A stretch of DNA of 64,000 nt, from positions 1-64,000 of the forward strand of contig JADLCD010000167.1 of NCBI GenBank assembly GCA_020847395.1, given 5' to 3'. A program made the position numbers and the translations under genes. This DNA comes from Chitinophagaceae bacterium (GTDB taxonomy: Bacteria > Bacteroidota > Bacteroidia > Chitinophagales > Chitinophagaceae). Shown here one piece after another: positions 1-8,471 of this stretch; positions within the stretch are counted from its first letter, which is position 1, and the number at the start of each line of letters is the position of its first letter. Below the pieces are notes generated by a model. The model was given only the letters and a program-made list of their open reading frames with translations. It made no database searches and was not told the DNA's origin.

Positions 1-31
1 CAAATATTAGCTTAGCTGTTACAAAAAAGAA

Positions 32-691
32 TTATATGTTCAAATAATTCATAAGGTGGTCCAGGTTGTTCTGCAACTCATTTTGATATAATTCTTCACC
101 ATTGTAATAGCGAATATTGTATTCATGCCGTTGGAGCGTGGCAACGATGTCGGATATTTCAGTTTTATTTACTCGTATGGTAACTGTAAGCAATTGATTT
201 GCAGCATCAAAAAAACTATTCAGTTGTGTAATATATGCATCATTCGATTCAATCAGCCGGTTTAACTCACCGGCAGAAAAATCATTCTTTTCCATTTCCA
301 GCACAATTATTCCACCCGGCTCATCAATTCCTGCAAATATTGCCAACTGCTTAAACAAATCATCTTCACCAATTACCCCCAATAATTCGTATTGGTCAGT
401 AATAACAGGCACTACGGACAAATGCATGTCTCTTGCTCTTTTTACAGCAAGTAAAAAGAAGTCATCCTGTCTTACAAAAGGTTTTATAAAATCAGGTTGC
501 AGGTTTTGGAGCAGGTTTTTTTCATTATTATCAAGTAGTGCATCTTCGCCTATCAATCCTAAATATTTATCATCTGCAACTACCGGTAGATGTGAAACAT
601 GAAAATCATTCATTTCCTGCAAAGCCTTTCCTGCAGTATCATCCAAATGTAAAAATGGAATGCTTTGCGATATGAGTTGCCCTGCAAACAT
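32..691 (-). CDS. CBS-domain pair protein with C-terminal ACT-like domain
   Basis: Two CBS motifs lie in tandem at about residues 1-60 and 66-120 (segments such as VSHLPVVADD and LSVVPVITDQ, each followed by LGxIGED). A C-terminal region at about 130-205 looks like an ACT-type ligand-binding fold. CBS pairs usually bind adenine nucleotides, so a cytosolic energy- or nucleotide-sensing role is likely, but the partner is unknown. It lies 28 bp downstream of the hydrolase on the same strand, so the two are probably cotranscribed. The length of 219 aa looks complete. The fold call is firm; the function is not known. Confidence 0.85.
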   Translation of the reverse strand: MFAGQLISQSIPFLHLDDTAGKALQEMNDFHVSHLPVVADDKYLGLIGEDALLDNNEKNLLQNLQPDFIKPFVRQDDFFLLAVKRARDMHLSVVPVITDQYELLGVIGEDDLFKQLAIFAGIDEPGGIIVLEMEKNDFSAGELNRLIESNDAYITQLNSFFDAANQLLTVTIRVNKTEISDIVATLQRHEYNIRYYNGEELYQNELQNNLDHLMNYLNI

Positions 692-719
692 AATTAAGCC
701 TTTTTTCTACAGATGCAAA

Positions 720-1499
720 TTACCTTGTAACCGCTGCAGGCTCTTTCAGTTTTGTGAGAAACTGATGCAAAATTTTGTTAAACTCTTCTGGTACCTCCAT
801 CATAGGCGCATGTCCGCATTTATCAATAAAATGCAACTCGCTATTCGGTATCAGTTTATTAAACTCTCTGCCAACAAACGGCGGTGTAATCGTATCGTTG
901 TTACCCCAAACCAATAAGGTTGGTTGTTTTATTTCATTTAGTTCTTCTCCAAGATTATTCCTGATGGCACTTTTTGCAAGCGCTATTATTTTAATAACCT
1001 TAAGCCTGTTGCTTGTTATTTCAAACACCTCATCAACCAGTTCCTTGGTTGCCATCTTAGGATCATAAAACGTTAATTCCGTTTTCTTTCGTATATATTC
1101 ATAATCTCCTCTTTTGGGGTAAGTATCTCCCATGCCATTTTCAAACAAACCTGAGCTTCCGGTAAGAATTAATGATTTAATATGCTGGGGGTGCTTAAGA
1201 ATATGGAGTAATGCAACATGCCCGCCAAGCGAGTTTCCTAAAAGATGAACATTGGTATAACCTTTGTGCTCTATAAATTTCTGAACAAACTTTTCAATGC
1301 CGCCAACAGAAGTGTGCAGCAAATCAAGTTCTAAAAGCGGTAATACAGGAACAACCACCTTATATTCTTTCTTAAAATATTCAATCAGGGGTTCAAAGTT
1401 GCTCAGGGCTCCAAATAAACCATGCAGCAATACAAGGGTTTCTCCATTCCCCTCTTCAATATAGCGGAACTTATTTTCTTGTTTTATCTCGTAACTCAT
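720..1499 (-). CDS. alpha/beta hydrolase
   Basis: Single-domain alpha/beta-hydrolase of 259 aa. The oxyanion segment LHGLFG is at 25-30, the nucleophile elbow GNSLGG carries Ser90, and Asp202 (WGNNDTITPP) and His230 (CGHAPMMEVP) complete the triad. There is no signal peptide, so it is cytosolic. The cap region is short. Family members include esterases, C-C bond hydrolases and lactonases, so the substrate cannot be given. It is the first gene of a leftward pair with the CBS protein and is divergent from the aldo/keto reductase. Confidence 0.88.
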   Translation of the reverse strand: MSYEIKQENKFRYIEEGNGETLVLLHGLFGALSNFEPLIEYFKKEYKVVVPVLPLLELDLLHTSVGGIEKFVQKFIEHKGYTNVHLLGNSLGGHVALLHILKHPQHIKSLILTGSSGLFENGMGDTYPKRGDYEYIRKKTELTFYDPKMATKELVDEVFEITSNRLKVIKIIALAKSAIRNNLGEELNEIKQPTLLVWGNNDTITPPFVGREFNKLIPNSELHFIDKCGHAPMMEVPEEFNKILHQFLTKLKEPAAVTR

Positions 1500-1638
1500 C
1501 CTTATTTACCTCAATTAATTGCTAAAATAATTTTTTTGCTTCAAAATACAGCACCGGAGGTTACAAAGAAAAGGAAAAAACTTTGAAATAAATGGTTATT
1601 GCAGTTCCCGCTCAGTTTCTTTCTATTGAATAAAGGGC

Positions 1639-1646
1639 TATTTTTG
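1639..1646 (+). promoter_or_regulatory. -7 box of the aldo/keto reductase promoter
   Basis: TATTTTTG matches the Bacteroidota -7 consensus TAnnTTTG exactly. A TTTC at 1616-1619 sits 19 bases upstream in the -33 place. This implies a leader of roughly 30 nt before the ATG at 1684. Confidence 0.55.
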
Positions 1647-1683
1647 AAAATCTATTACATTCCTGATTAATAACTTTTTAACT

Positions 1684-2673
1684 ATGGATTATCGCAGAAT
1701 GGGGCGCACGGGTTTAGAACTTAGTGTATTGTCCTATGGCAGTTGGGTTACTTTTCATAAACAGGTTGATGATACACTTGCCGATGAGTTAATGGGAATG
1801 GCATATGACAACGGCATCAATTTTTTTGATAATGCGGAAGTATATGCTTTGGGTGAAAGCGAAAAACTGATGGGCAGGGTATTGAAAAGAAAAAACTGGG
1901 ACAGAACCTCCTATACGGTTTCGTCTAAAGCATATTTTGGATGGAGAGGCAAGGGTAATAAGCCCAATCAAACAGGATTGAGCCGCAAACACCTTACAGA
2001 AGCCTGCCATGAGGCTTTGCAACGCATGCAACTTGATTATCTTGATTTGTTTCTCTGCCATCGCCCCGACCCTAATGTACCGATTGAAGAAGTGGTTTGG
2101 ACGATGAACCATTTAATACAGCAGGGTAAAATTCTTTACTGGGGCACCAGCCAGTGGAGCGGCGCGGAAATTATGGAAGCGCACCGTGCAGCGCAGGAGT
2201 ATAAATTGATAGGGCCGGCAATGGAGCAGCCGCAATACAATATGTTTGAACGTTTCAAAATGGAGCAGGATTATTTACCGGTTTTTCAAAATGTGGGTTT
2301 AGGCACAACTATCTGGAGCCCGCTTGCAGCAGGGTTTTTAACGGGTAAATACAATGATGGTATTCCGGAAGGATCTCGCCTTGCTATTGAAGGATTTGAC
2401 TGGCTGAAAGAAAGATGGGTGCAGGATGAAAAAATAAAAAAAGTGAAGCAGCTTGGAGAGCTTTCAAAAAAACTAAATGTGTCGCTGGCAAGCCTCGCTA
2501 TTGCCTGGACAATATATAACCCCAGGGTTACCACGGCTATTTTAGGCGCTACAAGTAAAACGCAATTAGCTGAAAACCTAAAAGCCCTTGATGTGGTGAA
2601 TGTGCTTACCCCTGATATAATAGAAGAAATTGAAAAAATTCTTCAAAACAAACCCAGGATTGACCTGGCATAG
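1684..2673 (+). CDS. aldo/keto reductase, Kv-beta/YghZ-like branch
   Basis: NADPH-dependent TIM-barrel oxidoreductase of 329 aa, the usual length. The catalytic tetrad is visible as Asp49 and Tyr54 (FDNAEVY), Lys82 (SSKAYFG) and His126 (FLCHRPD). The N-terminal RRMGRTGLELSVLSYG and the late EQPQYNMFER segment fit the potassium-channel beta-subunit-like aldo/keto reductases. The substrate is probably a small aldehyde or methylglyoxal-like carbonyl, by family knowledge only. It stands alone and transcription enters from its own promoter. Confidence 0.9.
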   Translation: MDYRRMGRTGLELSVLSYGSWVTFHKQVDDTLADELMGMAYDNGINFFDNAEVYALGESEKLMGRVLKRKNWDRTSYTVSSKAYFGWRGKGNKPNQTGLSRKHLTEACHEALQRMQLDYLDLFLCHRPDPNVPIEEVVWTMNHLIQQGKILYWGTSQWSGAEIMEAHRAAQEYKLIGPAMEQPQYNMFERFKMEQDYLPVFQNVGLGTTIWSPLAAGFLTGKYNDGIPEGSRLAIEGFDWLKERWVQDEKIKKVKQLGELSKKLNVSLASLAIAWTIYNPRVTTAILGATSKTQLAENLKALDVVNVLTPDIIEEIEKILQNKPRIDLA

Positions 2674-2683
2674 TATATCACAT

Positions 2684-2707
2684 AAAAAACGCTCCTTATA
2701 AGGAGCG
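2684..2707 (-). terminator. intrinsic terminator reading leftward
   Basis: Stem CGCTCC/GGAGCG with loop TTATAA, followed on the minus strand by six T (2689-2684). The T-run is on the minus-strand side only. It therefore serves leftward transcripts such as the 48-aa reading frame at 2745-2891, and can act only weakly for the aldo/keto reductase. Confidence 0.6.
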
Positions 2708-2744
2708 GTAAACACACTTTTTATAGTGATTTAGGGATAGGCAT

Positions 2745-2891
2745 TTACAAACCCTCCAACTGGTTCTTACCACGTTTCCGCTTGTGGTAATGCTTTATCG
2801 GATAAAAGTCGGGTTGTTGTATAAATCTTTGCAATAAACTGGAAAGCAGTCTATTAATGGCAAACGTTTTTTGAAACTTAGATAGGTTCAT
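2745..2891 (-). CDS. small hypothetical basic protein, 48 aa
   Basis: Unrecognised small reading frame beginning MNLSKFQKTFAINRLLSSLL and ending in a strongly basic tail (KHYHKRKRGKNQLEGL). The N-terminal half could form an amphipathic helix. Its stop is followed about 40 nt later by a leftward intrinsic terminator with no other gene to serve, which is the main support for it being expressed. No clear promoter was found upstream. It may instead be chance coding inside an untranslated small RNA. Confidence 0.4.
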   Translation of the reverse strand: MNLSKFQKTFAINRLLSSLLQRFIQQPDFYPIKHYHKRKRGKNQLEGL

Positions 2892-3017
2892 GGCGAATAT
2901 TTTGATTGGATATTAGTAAAGATTGCTCAATAACGAATGGACGCCGGATTTATTATGCAAACCACCAAACCTTGTTAATTAAGGTTAAAGCATTTCACAT
3001 TATTATTTACTTGACTC

Positions 3018-3025
3018 TATTTTTG
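3018..3025 (+). promoter_or_regulatory. -7 box directly ahead of the sensor kinase start
   Basis: TATTTTTG is a perfect TAnnTTTG match, with TTTC 21 bases upstream. The ATG at 3031 begins five bases after it, so the transcript would be almost leaderless. Confidence 0.5.
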
Positions 3026-3030
3026 TGAGA

Positions 3031-4449
3031 ATGAAAAAGACTTTCATTACATCACTGGGATTAATGATTGCTGCAATATTACTTATTACTGCATTCCAGG
3101 TTTACTGGTTATCTATGAAGGTTGAAGAAGAGAGAAGAACATTACGTTTTCGCACAAACGCATTATTCAGAGAGTCGGTTTTTGAATTGCAATCTTCAAA
3201 ATTAAAAATTGACAGCTCGGCAAAATGGATGGTTGGTTACCCGCCTGGTGTGGCAAGATTTGCAGATGTTGTGCGCAGGCGCATATCAGATTCATTAATG
3301 CCGGCACTACCCGAAAATAAAAACTCCATTATTACATTGGAGCGTCCCCCGGGTACTCCGCCATCGCCGGACTCAAGCTCACGCATACCATATAGGGCAG
3401 GTGATAGATATTTTGAGGTTTTGATGGGCATAGATTCATTGCAGGATTCTTTACATATTACTGATATAAAAACAGTATTTGCAAAAAACCTGAACAGGGA
3501 GCAGATTAACGTTCCATTTTTTATTATTAAAACAGATGGTGATGGATTTAAACGGGATGAGCCCGGAAGAAGGGAATGGAATAAAGTTGTTATCGGTCTC
3601 TCACATCCCATAACCTATGCATTACAGTTAGGTAATGATATTAATTATATTTTTCTCAAATTATTACCACAATTGCTTTTCTCTGTTTTTCTGTTGGCGC
3701 TTACTATTTCTGCATTCATCTTCCTGTATAGAAGCCTTAAAGCGCAACACAGGTTAACCGATATTAAAAATGATTTTATCAGCAACATAACACACGAACT
3801 TAAAACACCCATTGCCACTGTGAGCGTGGCTGTTGAAGCCATTAAAAATTTCGATGTACTGAAGCAGCCGGAAAAAACAAAAGAATATCTCGGCATTGCC
3901 GGCAACGAATTAAACCGGCTTTCTCTCCTGGTAGATAAAGTTTTGAAATTATCTATGTTTGAAAAACAGCAGGTAAACCTTCAATTTGAACAGTTTGATA
4001 TAAAACAATTGGTGCAGGAAGTATTAACATCTATGAGCCTGCAATTTGAAAAAGCGCAGGCAACTGTAAACTTCAATTATTCAGGAGACCATTTTATCAT
4101 ATCCGCCGATCATTTGCACTTAACAAGTGTGATATACAACTTATTGGATAATGCATTAAAATATAGCAATAAAAAACCGGTGATTGATGTAACTATTCAA
4201 TCTAATGGAAAAGAATGTACCTTGAGGGTGAAAGATAATGGTGTAGGTGTGCCGGTTGAGTATAAGGATAAAATTTTTGAAAAATTCTTCAGGGTGCCGG
4301 CAGGTAATAAACATAATGTAAAAGGATATGGATTAGGGTTAAGCTATGTTGCACATATCGTACAGCAACATAAGGGAACCATTCATGTACAAAGTCAGCC
4401 AAACAAAGGAAGTGAGTTTATAGTAACAATACCTGTTGCCAATGTATAA
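3031..4449 (+). CDS. membrane sensor histidine kinase, RprX-like
   Basis: A membrane segment at about 5-25, an extracytoplasmic region of about 180 residues, a second segment at about 208-233, then a HisKA domain with phosphoacceptor His255 in THELKTPIA. The HATPase domain has an N box (NLLDNALKYS), G1 (DNGVGV), F (FEKFFRV) and G2 (GYGLGLS). No HAMP domain is evident. It phosphorylates the regulator encoded immediately downstream; the genes overlap by 8 bp. I chose ATG 3031 over GTG 3025 because GTG is inside the -7 box. It is a paralogue of the kinase at 52425. The stimulus is unknown. Confidence 0.92.
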   Translation: MKKTFITSLGLMIAAILLITAFQVYWLSMKVEEERRTLRFRTNALFRESVFELQSSKLKIDSSAKWMVGYPPGVARFADVVRRRISDSLMPALPENKNSIITLERPPGTPPSPDSSSRIPYRAGDRYFEVLMGIDSLQDSLHITDIKTVFAKNLNREQINVPFFIIKTDGDGFKRDEPGRREWNKVVIGLSHPITYALQLGNDINYIFLKLLPQLLFSVFLLALTISAFIFLYRSLKAQHRLTDIKNDFISNITHELKTPIATVSVAVEAIKNFDVLKQPEKTKEYLGIAGNELNRLSLLVDKVLKLSMFEKQQVNLQFEQFDIKQLVQEVLTSMSLQFEKAQATVNFNYSGDHFIISADHLHLTSVIYNLLDNALKYSNKKPVIDVTIQSNGKECTLRVKDNGVGVPVEYKDKIFEKFFRVPAGNKHNVKGYGLGLSYVAHIVQQHKGTIHVQSQPNKGSEFIVTIPVANV

Positions 4450-5134
4450 AGCAAAAATACTTTATGTAGAAGATGAGCTGTTCCTGGCCAAGATAGTTAA
4501 GGAAAGTCTTGAAAGCAGGGGCTACGACGTATTGCTTGAAATGGATGGAGGCGAAGCTGTGCAGCAATTCATTGCTTTAACACCAGATATTTGTGTGCTT
4601 GATATTATGCTGCCCAATAAAGATGGCTTTACCATTGCCGAAGAAATACGGCAAATCAATACAGCTATACCGATTATTTTTTTAACGGCAAAAACACAAA
4701 CTGCCGATCTTGTAAAAGGATTTAACCTCGGCGGCAACGACTATATACGTAAGCCGTTTAGCATGGAAGAATTAATAGTGCGTATTGAAAACGCGTTGCG
4801 CAACAGGGAAAGCAATAACACAGCAGACACCCCTAAAAATGAAATCAACATCGGCAGCTTTGCGTTCAATCCGCATCGTCAAACATTATCTGACTCCGGT
4901 GATGAAAGAAAACTTTCTTTCCGCGAAAGTGAATTACTCCGCTTATTATACGAAAACAGGGAAAGAATTATTGACCGCAGAGATATATTAAATGTTTTGT
5001 GGGGAAGTGATTCTTTTTTTAACTCAAGAACCCTTGATGTATACATTACCAAACTAAGGGGATATTTAAAAAATGACCCTGCCTTACAGATAATAACTGT
5101 TAAAGGAATTGGTTACAGGTTTGTGCTGGAATAA
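4442..5134 (+). CDS. OmpR/PhoB-family response regulator, RprY-like
   Basis: Receiver domain at about 1-115 with the acidic pair in VEDE, phosphoacceptor Asp54 (CVLDIMLPNKDGF), the Thr/Lys pair in FLTAK and the KPFSMEEL segment. A winged-helix DNA-binding domain follows at about 130-230 (RTLDVYITKLRGYLKND, GIGYRF). The start is ATG 4442, inside the end of the kinase gene, which indicates translational coupling. The upstream TTG in frame is not needed. It is very similar in layout to the regulator at 53699. Target genes are not evident. Confidence 0.93.
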   Translation: MYKAKILYVEDELFLAKIVKESLESRGYDVLLEMDGGEAVQQFIALTPDICVLDIMLPNKDGFTIAEEIRQINTAIPIIFLTAKTQTADLVKGFNLGGNDYIRKPFSMEELIVRIENALRNRESNNTADTPKNEINIGSFAFNPHRQTLSDSGDERKLSFRESELLRLLYENRERIIDRRDILNVLWGSDSFFNSRTLDVYITKLRGYLKNDPALQIITVKGIGYRFVLE

Positions 5135-5143
5135 AAATAAATA

Positions 5144-5165
5144 GCGCTCCAACGAATTGAAGCGC
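5144..5165. terminator. hairpin terminator between convergent genes
   Basis: Stem GCGCTCCAA/TTGAAGCGC with one G-T pair and a four-base loop (TTCG on the minus strand). It lies between the regulator (ends 5134) and the convergent 95-aa gene (ends 5173). The T-rich tail is on the minus-strand side, so termination is best leftward. Confidence 0.65.
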
Positions 5166-5172
5166 CGCAGCT

Positions 5173-5460
5173 TTAAACGGGTTGGATTGACTGCTTAATT
5201 TCAGTTTTGTTACTATACAGTTTTAAAAACCACATTATTGTAAAGCTTGGAATAAAATCAAGGCCGGGAAAAAGCTCTTCAACAAAATTTAACACGCCAC
5301 CGATTGCTCCTTTCCATCCTCCAAAAAGTTTATAAAATATCAGTGCGGATATAGGCGCCCAGATAATATCTCCAAATTCTCCTAAAATTGGTAACGCATA
5401 GCTTGCATAACCTAAAAGGTCGAGCAGAATACATACTAATAAAGAAGGATTCTTTTTCAT
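5173..5460 (-). CDS. conserved small membrane protein, 95 aa
   Basis: Hydrophobic protein with two or three membrane segments (about 6-28, 30-48, 72-85) joined by glycine- and proline-containing turns (LPILGEFGDIIWAPISA, GGWKGAIGGVLNFVEELFPGLD). The pattern is familiar from uncharacterised small Bacteroidota membrane proteins. No catalytic motif is visible and no function can be given. It is transcribed leftward, convergent with the response regulator, with a hairpin between them. Confidence 0.75.
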   Translation of the reverse strand: MKKNPSLLVCILLDLLGYASYALPILGEFGDIIWAPISALIFYKLFGGWKGAIGGVLNFVEELFPGLDFIPSFTIMWFLKLYSNKTEIKQSIQPV

Positions 5461-5482
5461 TCTTTTTTAATTATAACAATTA

Positions 5483-5644
5483 TTATGACGAGTATTTTCG
5501 CAAAAAGTTGCAAATAAACAATACTACCGTTGCAGATGATATCGTATAGTTATTTTCAACAACCATTTTTACGGGAGAAATGCTTTTTTTATGGTTGTAA
5601 GCATACTTTTCAGCCCTTTGTTTGGAGGTAAGAAAATTATTCAT
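5483..5644 (-). CDS. possible small protein, 53 aa
   Basis: Reading frame beginning MNNFLTSKQRAEKYAYNHKK with a hydrophobic stretch near the end (SATVVLFICNFL) and a basic C-terminus. It would lie just upstream of the 95-aa membrane protein in the same direction. It has no recognised family, promoter or ribosome site. The rest of the 290-base gap between the 95-aa gene and ruvB shows nothing. This may be a chance frame. Confidence 0.25.
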   Translation of the reverse strand: MNNFLTSKQRAEKYAYNHKKSISPVKMVVENNYTISSATVVLFICNFLRKYSS

Positions 5645-5749
5645 TGGCAAACTTTAAAACAGCAGATACAGCTACCAAATCTTAATAAAGATAACTTAAT
5701 GCTATCAGTATAGCTATTTTTATGCCGAATACAAACAAATTATTAAACC

Positions 5750-6772
5750 TCAGAATAACATGTCTTGCCGTGGGAAGTTTTTACCAAGATGTTCGTAAGC
5801 TTTATGAGTGGCTTCTCTGCCTCGTGTTGTCCTCATTATGAACCCTTCCTGTATTAAAAATGGTTCATATACTTCCTCTAATGTACCTTGTTCTTCACCA
5901 ACCGCAGTAGCAATAGTATTTATCCCCACAGGGCCGCCTTTAAATTTTTCTATGATGGTAGAAAGTATTTTATTATCCATTTCATCAAGACCGTGCTCAT
6001 CTACGTTCAATGCTTTTAATGCATGAATAGTAATGCCCGTGTCAATTTTTCCATCATTCAATACCTGCGCAAAATCTCTCACCCTGCGCAACAACCCGTT
6101 TGCAATGCGGGGTGTGCCACGGCTTCGGCGCGAAATTTCCATAGCAGCCTTATCATCAATATTGGTTTGTAAAATTTTAGCAGAACGTATAATTATTCCT
6201 TTCAGCGTTTCAGCATTATAATATTCAAGTCTTGATTTAATAGCAAACCTGGAAAGTAATGGCGCGGTTAATAAACCACTTCTCGTTGTGGCGCCTACCA
6301 ACGTGAACGGGTTAAGATTTATTTGAATACTTCTTGCATTAGGACCTGTATCAATCATGATGTCTATCCTGTTATCTTCCATTGCAGAGTATAAATATTC
6401 CTCTACAACGGTACTTAACCGGTGTATCTCATCAATAAACAATACATCGTTGGTTTGCAGGCTTGTTAATAACCCGGCAAGATCTGCAGGCTTTTCAATT
6501 ACCGGCCCGGAAGTTTCTTTAATGTTTACACCAAGCTCATGCGCCACTATACGGCTTAAGGTAGTTTTGCCTAAACCGGGAGGCCCGTGAAAGAGAATAT
6601 GGTCGAGTGATTCACCGCGGATTTTTGCGGCTTTAATAAATATCCTGAGGTTTTCAATTACTTTCTCCTGCCCGCTGAAATCAGCTATTTCCCCGGGACG
6701 GATATTATTCTCAAAATCTTTTTCCGCAGTGCTAAGCGAACTTTTATCAGCATCAAGATTGGGATTCTGCAT
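5750..6772 (-). CDS. ruvB: Holliday junction branch migration ATPase RuvB
   Basis: AAA+ motor that drives branch migration with RuvA at recombination intermediates. It has Walker A GPPGLGKT at 63-70, Walker B DEIH at 114-117, the sensor-1 segment GATTRSG at 160-166 and the arginine finger Arg175 (LLSRF). A C-terminal winged helix ends in EAYEHLG-like sequence (THKAYEHLG). The length of 340 aa is standard. It is the last gene of a tight leftward operon after sco1 and fur (gaps of 24 and 19 bp), an unusual company for a repair gene. Confidence 0.98.
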   Translation of the reverse strand: MQNPNLDADKSSLSTAEKDFENNIRPGEIADFSGQEKVIENLRIFIKAAKIRGESLDHILFHGPPGLGKTTLSRIVAHELGVNIKETSGPVIEKPADLAGLLTSLQTNDVLFIDEIHRLSTVVEEYLYSAMEDNRIDIMIDTGPNARSIQINLNPFTLVGATTRSGLLTAPLLSRFAIKSRLEYYNAETLKGIIIRSAKILQTNIDDKAAMEISRRSRGTPRIANGLLRRVRDFAQVLNDGKIDTGITIHALKALNVDEHGLDEMDNKILSTIIEKFKGGPVGINTIATAVGEEQGTLEEVYEPFLIQEGFIMRTTRGREATHKAYEHLGKNFPRQDMLF

Positions 6773-6791
6773 ATAATCATTGCTTAGTTTA

Positions 6792-7208
6792 TCAACTGCA
6801 TTCTTTACAAATTCCGCTTACTACTACTTCTGTTTGCTGCGTTTTATAGCCGCGGGGTAATTTAATTTCAGGAACATGTACTTCATCAAGACAAGTGGTT
6901 ATACCGCAAATTTTGCAGATAAAGTGAATATGATCATCGTGGTGATGTCCCTGTTCGCAATTGTCTTTACATAATGCGTATTTAACGGAATTATCAGGCG
7001 TTGGTATAGTATGAATAATGCCTTTATCCAAAAAAGCCTGTAGTGTACGGTATACCGTTACACGGTCAAATTTTTCTCCGGCCTTTATTTCTATATCATG
7101 ATGCGCCATTGCACTATCCGACTGGAGAAACAATTCCAGTATCTTCCTCCTGCTGTCAGTTACACTCAACTGGCTCTTTTTTAATACATCTATAATCTGT
7201 TCTTCCAT
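6792..7208 (-). CDS. Fur-family metalloregulator (Zur- or Fur-type)
   Basis: Ferric-uptake-regulator fold: an N-terminal winged helix with recognition helix [12 protein letters not shown] at 48-59, then a metal-binding dimerisation domain. The structural zinc site is Cys98/Cys101 (CKIC) and Cys134/Cys137 (CKEC). A histidine cluster HHHDDHIH at 88-95 resembles the sensing site. The sequence alone does not separate Zur from Fur. Context favours zinc or copper: it is cotranscribed with SCO1 and faces a MerC-type membrane protein across a 23-bp palindrome that is its likely operator. Confidence 0.9.
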   Translation of the reverse strand: MEEQIIDVLKKSQLSVTDSRRKILELFLQSDSAMAHHDIEIKAGEKFDRVTVYRTLQAFLDKGIIHTIPTPDNSVKYALCKDNCEQGHHHDDHIHFICKICGITTCLDEVHVPEIKLPRGYKTQQTEVVVSGICKECS

Positions 7209-7232
7209 ATCATACTTTTTTACACTGCTGCA

Positions 7233-7844
7233 TCAGGTTTTCTCTTTCAGTAAATCGTCAATATCATTATTCAATTTATCCATTTCACTTTTTTTCAGCC
7301 CGTCGTAAATACCGCGCACCCTGCCGTTTTTATCTATCAAAGCAAAAAACTGTGTATGCAAAAATTGTTCGTTTATACTTGTAGCATTGTTCTTTGGGTC
7401 ATCCAATATATAACTTTCTCTTGCAGCTTTATATAAATTTTCTTTTGAACCTGTAACAAACCACCAGTTTTTTATATCAGCCTGCATCGAATCGGCATAA
7501 TACTTTAAACGTGCCACACTATCGTTTGCAGGATCTACGGTATGCGACAATATAAGAAAATCGCTGTTTGCTTTATGCTTGTTATACACTGCCTTCATAT
7601 TGGTATTCATTTTAGGGCAAATACCCGGGCAGGTTGTAAAGAAAAATTCAGCTACATACACTTTATTTTTCGTGTCTTTCTCTGATACCATTTGTCCATC
7701 CTGCCGCTGAAAACTGAATGGACGAACATCATTCAATACCGGCAACCGCGATTTTGAACCATCGATTATAGAATTTAAAAACACATAAAATCCCCCAAAA
7801 AGGATAACAAAAAATACAATATATACCCAGGTTTTCTTTCTCAT
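7233..7844 (-). CDS. SCO1/SenC copper chaperone
   Basis: Membrane-anchored thioredoxin-fold protein that delivers copper to cytochrome c oxidase. One N-terminal membrane helix (about 5-25) anchors it outside the cytoplasmic membrane. The copper ligands are Cys72 and Cys76 (TTCPGICPK) and His163 (FLHTQFFALID). The length of 203 aa is typical. It is the first gene of the sco1-fur-ruvB operon and is divergent from the MerC-like gene, so it probably responds to the same metal signal. Confidence 0.92.
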   Translation of the reverse strand: MRKKTWVYIVFFVILFGGFYVFLNSIIDGSKSRLPVLNDVRPFSFQRQDGQMVSEKDTKNKVYVAEFFFTTCPGICPKMNTNMKAVYNKHKANSDFLILSHTVDPANDSVARLKYYADSMQADIKNWWFVTGSKENLYKAARESYILDDPKNNATSINEQFLHTQFFALIDKNGRVRGIYDGLKKSEMDKLNNDIDDLLKEKT

Positions 7845-7857
7845 AAAAATTATGCTG

Positions 7858-7865
7858 CAAAGTTA
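7858..7865 (-). promoter_or_regulatory. -7 box of the sco1-fur-ruvB promoter
   Basis: On the minus strand this reads TAACTTTG, a perfect TAnnTTTG. The sco1 ATG follows 13 bases after it. Confidence 0.5.
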
Positions 7866-7925
7866 CGATTGAAATGCTATCATATTTGAACCGTATTAAC
7901 AAGAAATATTTTTAACTAAATTAAA

Positions 7926-7971
7926 GTTGCATATTTTGCAACACTGTTGCAAAATGTAGTATATTTGCAAC
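7926..7971. promoter_or_regulatory. Fur/Zur-type palindromic operator overlapping the merC-like promoter
   Basis: A perfect 23-bp palindrome at 7933-7955 has arms ATTTTGCAACA and TGTTGCAAAAT around one C. Further GTTGCA and TGCAAC half-sites at 7926 and 7966 give four alternating half-sites in 46 bp. The palindrome covers the -33 element (TTTG 7935-7938) and most of the 21-base spacer of a promoter whose -7 box is TATATTTG at 7960-7967. A bound dimer would block RNA polymerase. The Fur-family gene one gene away is the obvious candidate repressor (inference). Confidence 0.7.
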
Positions 7972-7980
7972 CTTTTATTA

Positions 7981-8376
7981 ATGATGCTTAAGATTAATTA
8001 TGACGCACTTGGTATAACGGCTTCATTGGCCTGCGCTATTCACTGCGCTGTGTTGCCGCTTATATTGAGCAGTTTACCCATATTTGGAATTGATATCATT
8101 CATAATTATTTTTTTGAATTCGGAATGATAGGCCTCGCATTTGTTGTAGGCTTGTATGCACTATATCATGGCTATAAAAAACATCACCACAAATTTTTAC
8201 CTGCGCTTATTTTTACGGCAGGTATTTCCTTTTTGTTGCTGAAAGAAATATTTCACGACTATCATGTATGGCTGCTGATACCCGCAGTTGTTTTAATTGT
8301 ATCGGCTCATTACATCAATTATCGCCTCTGCCGCAAAGCCAATCATTGCCATTCCGGAGATTGCGATCATCATTGA
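7981..8376 (+). CDS. MerC-domain membrane protein
   Basis: Four predicted membrane helices in 131 aa, as in MerC. The first holds a Cys pair in CAIHCAVLPL, the metal-binding signature of the family. A histidine patch (YKKHHHKF) follows helix 2, and the C-terminus is rich in His and Cys (CRKANHCHSGDCDHH). Two ATG codons in a row (7981, 7984) are possible starts. In Bacteroidota such proteins sit beside Fur/Zur regulators and are thought to move zinc or other thiophilic metals. Its promoter overlaps a palindromic operator, so metal-responsive repression is likely. Confidence 0.85.
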   Translation: MMLKINYDALGITASLACAIHCAVLPLILSSLPIFGIDIIHNYFFEFGMIGLAFVVGLYALYHGYKKHHHKFLPALIFTAGISFLLLKEIFHDYHVWLLIPAVVLIVSAHYINYRLCRKANHCHSGDCDHH

Positions 8377-8471
8377 GCAGTACCCGGTATAATATTTTTT
8401 GCATATCCCTTTTAAAGTTGAGATAACAAGCTTCTTTTCCTTAATTTCATTCTTCAATCAATCATCTTGCC

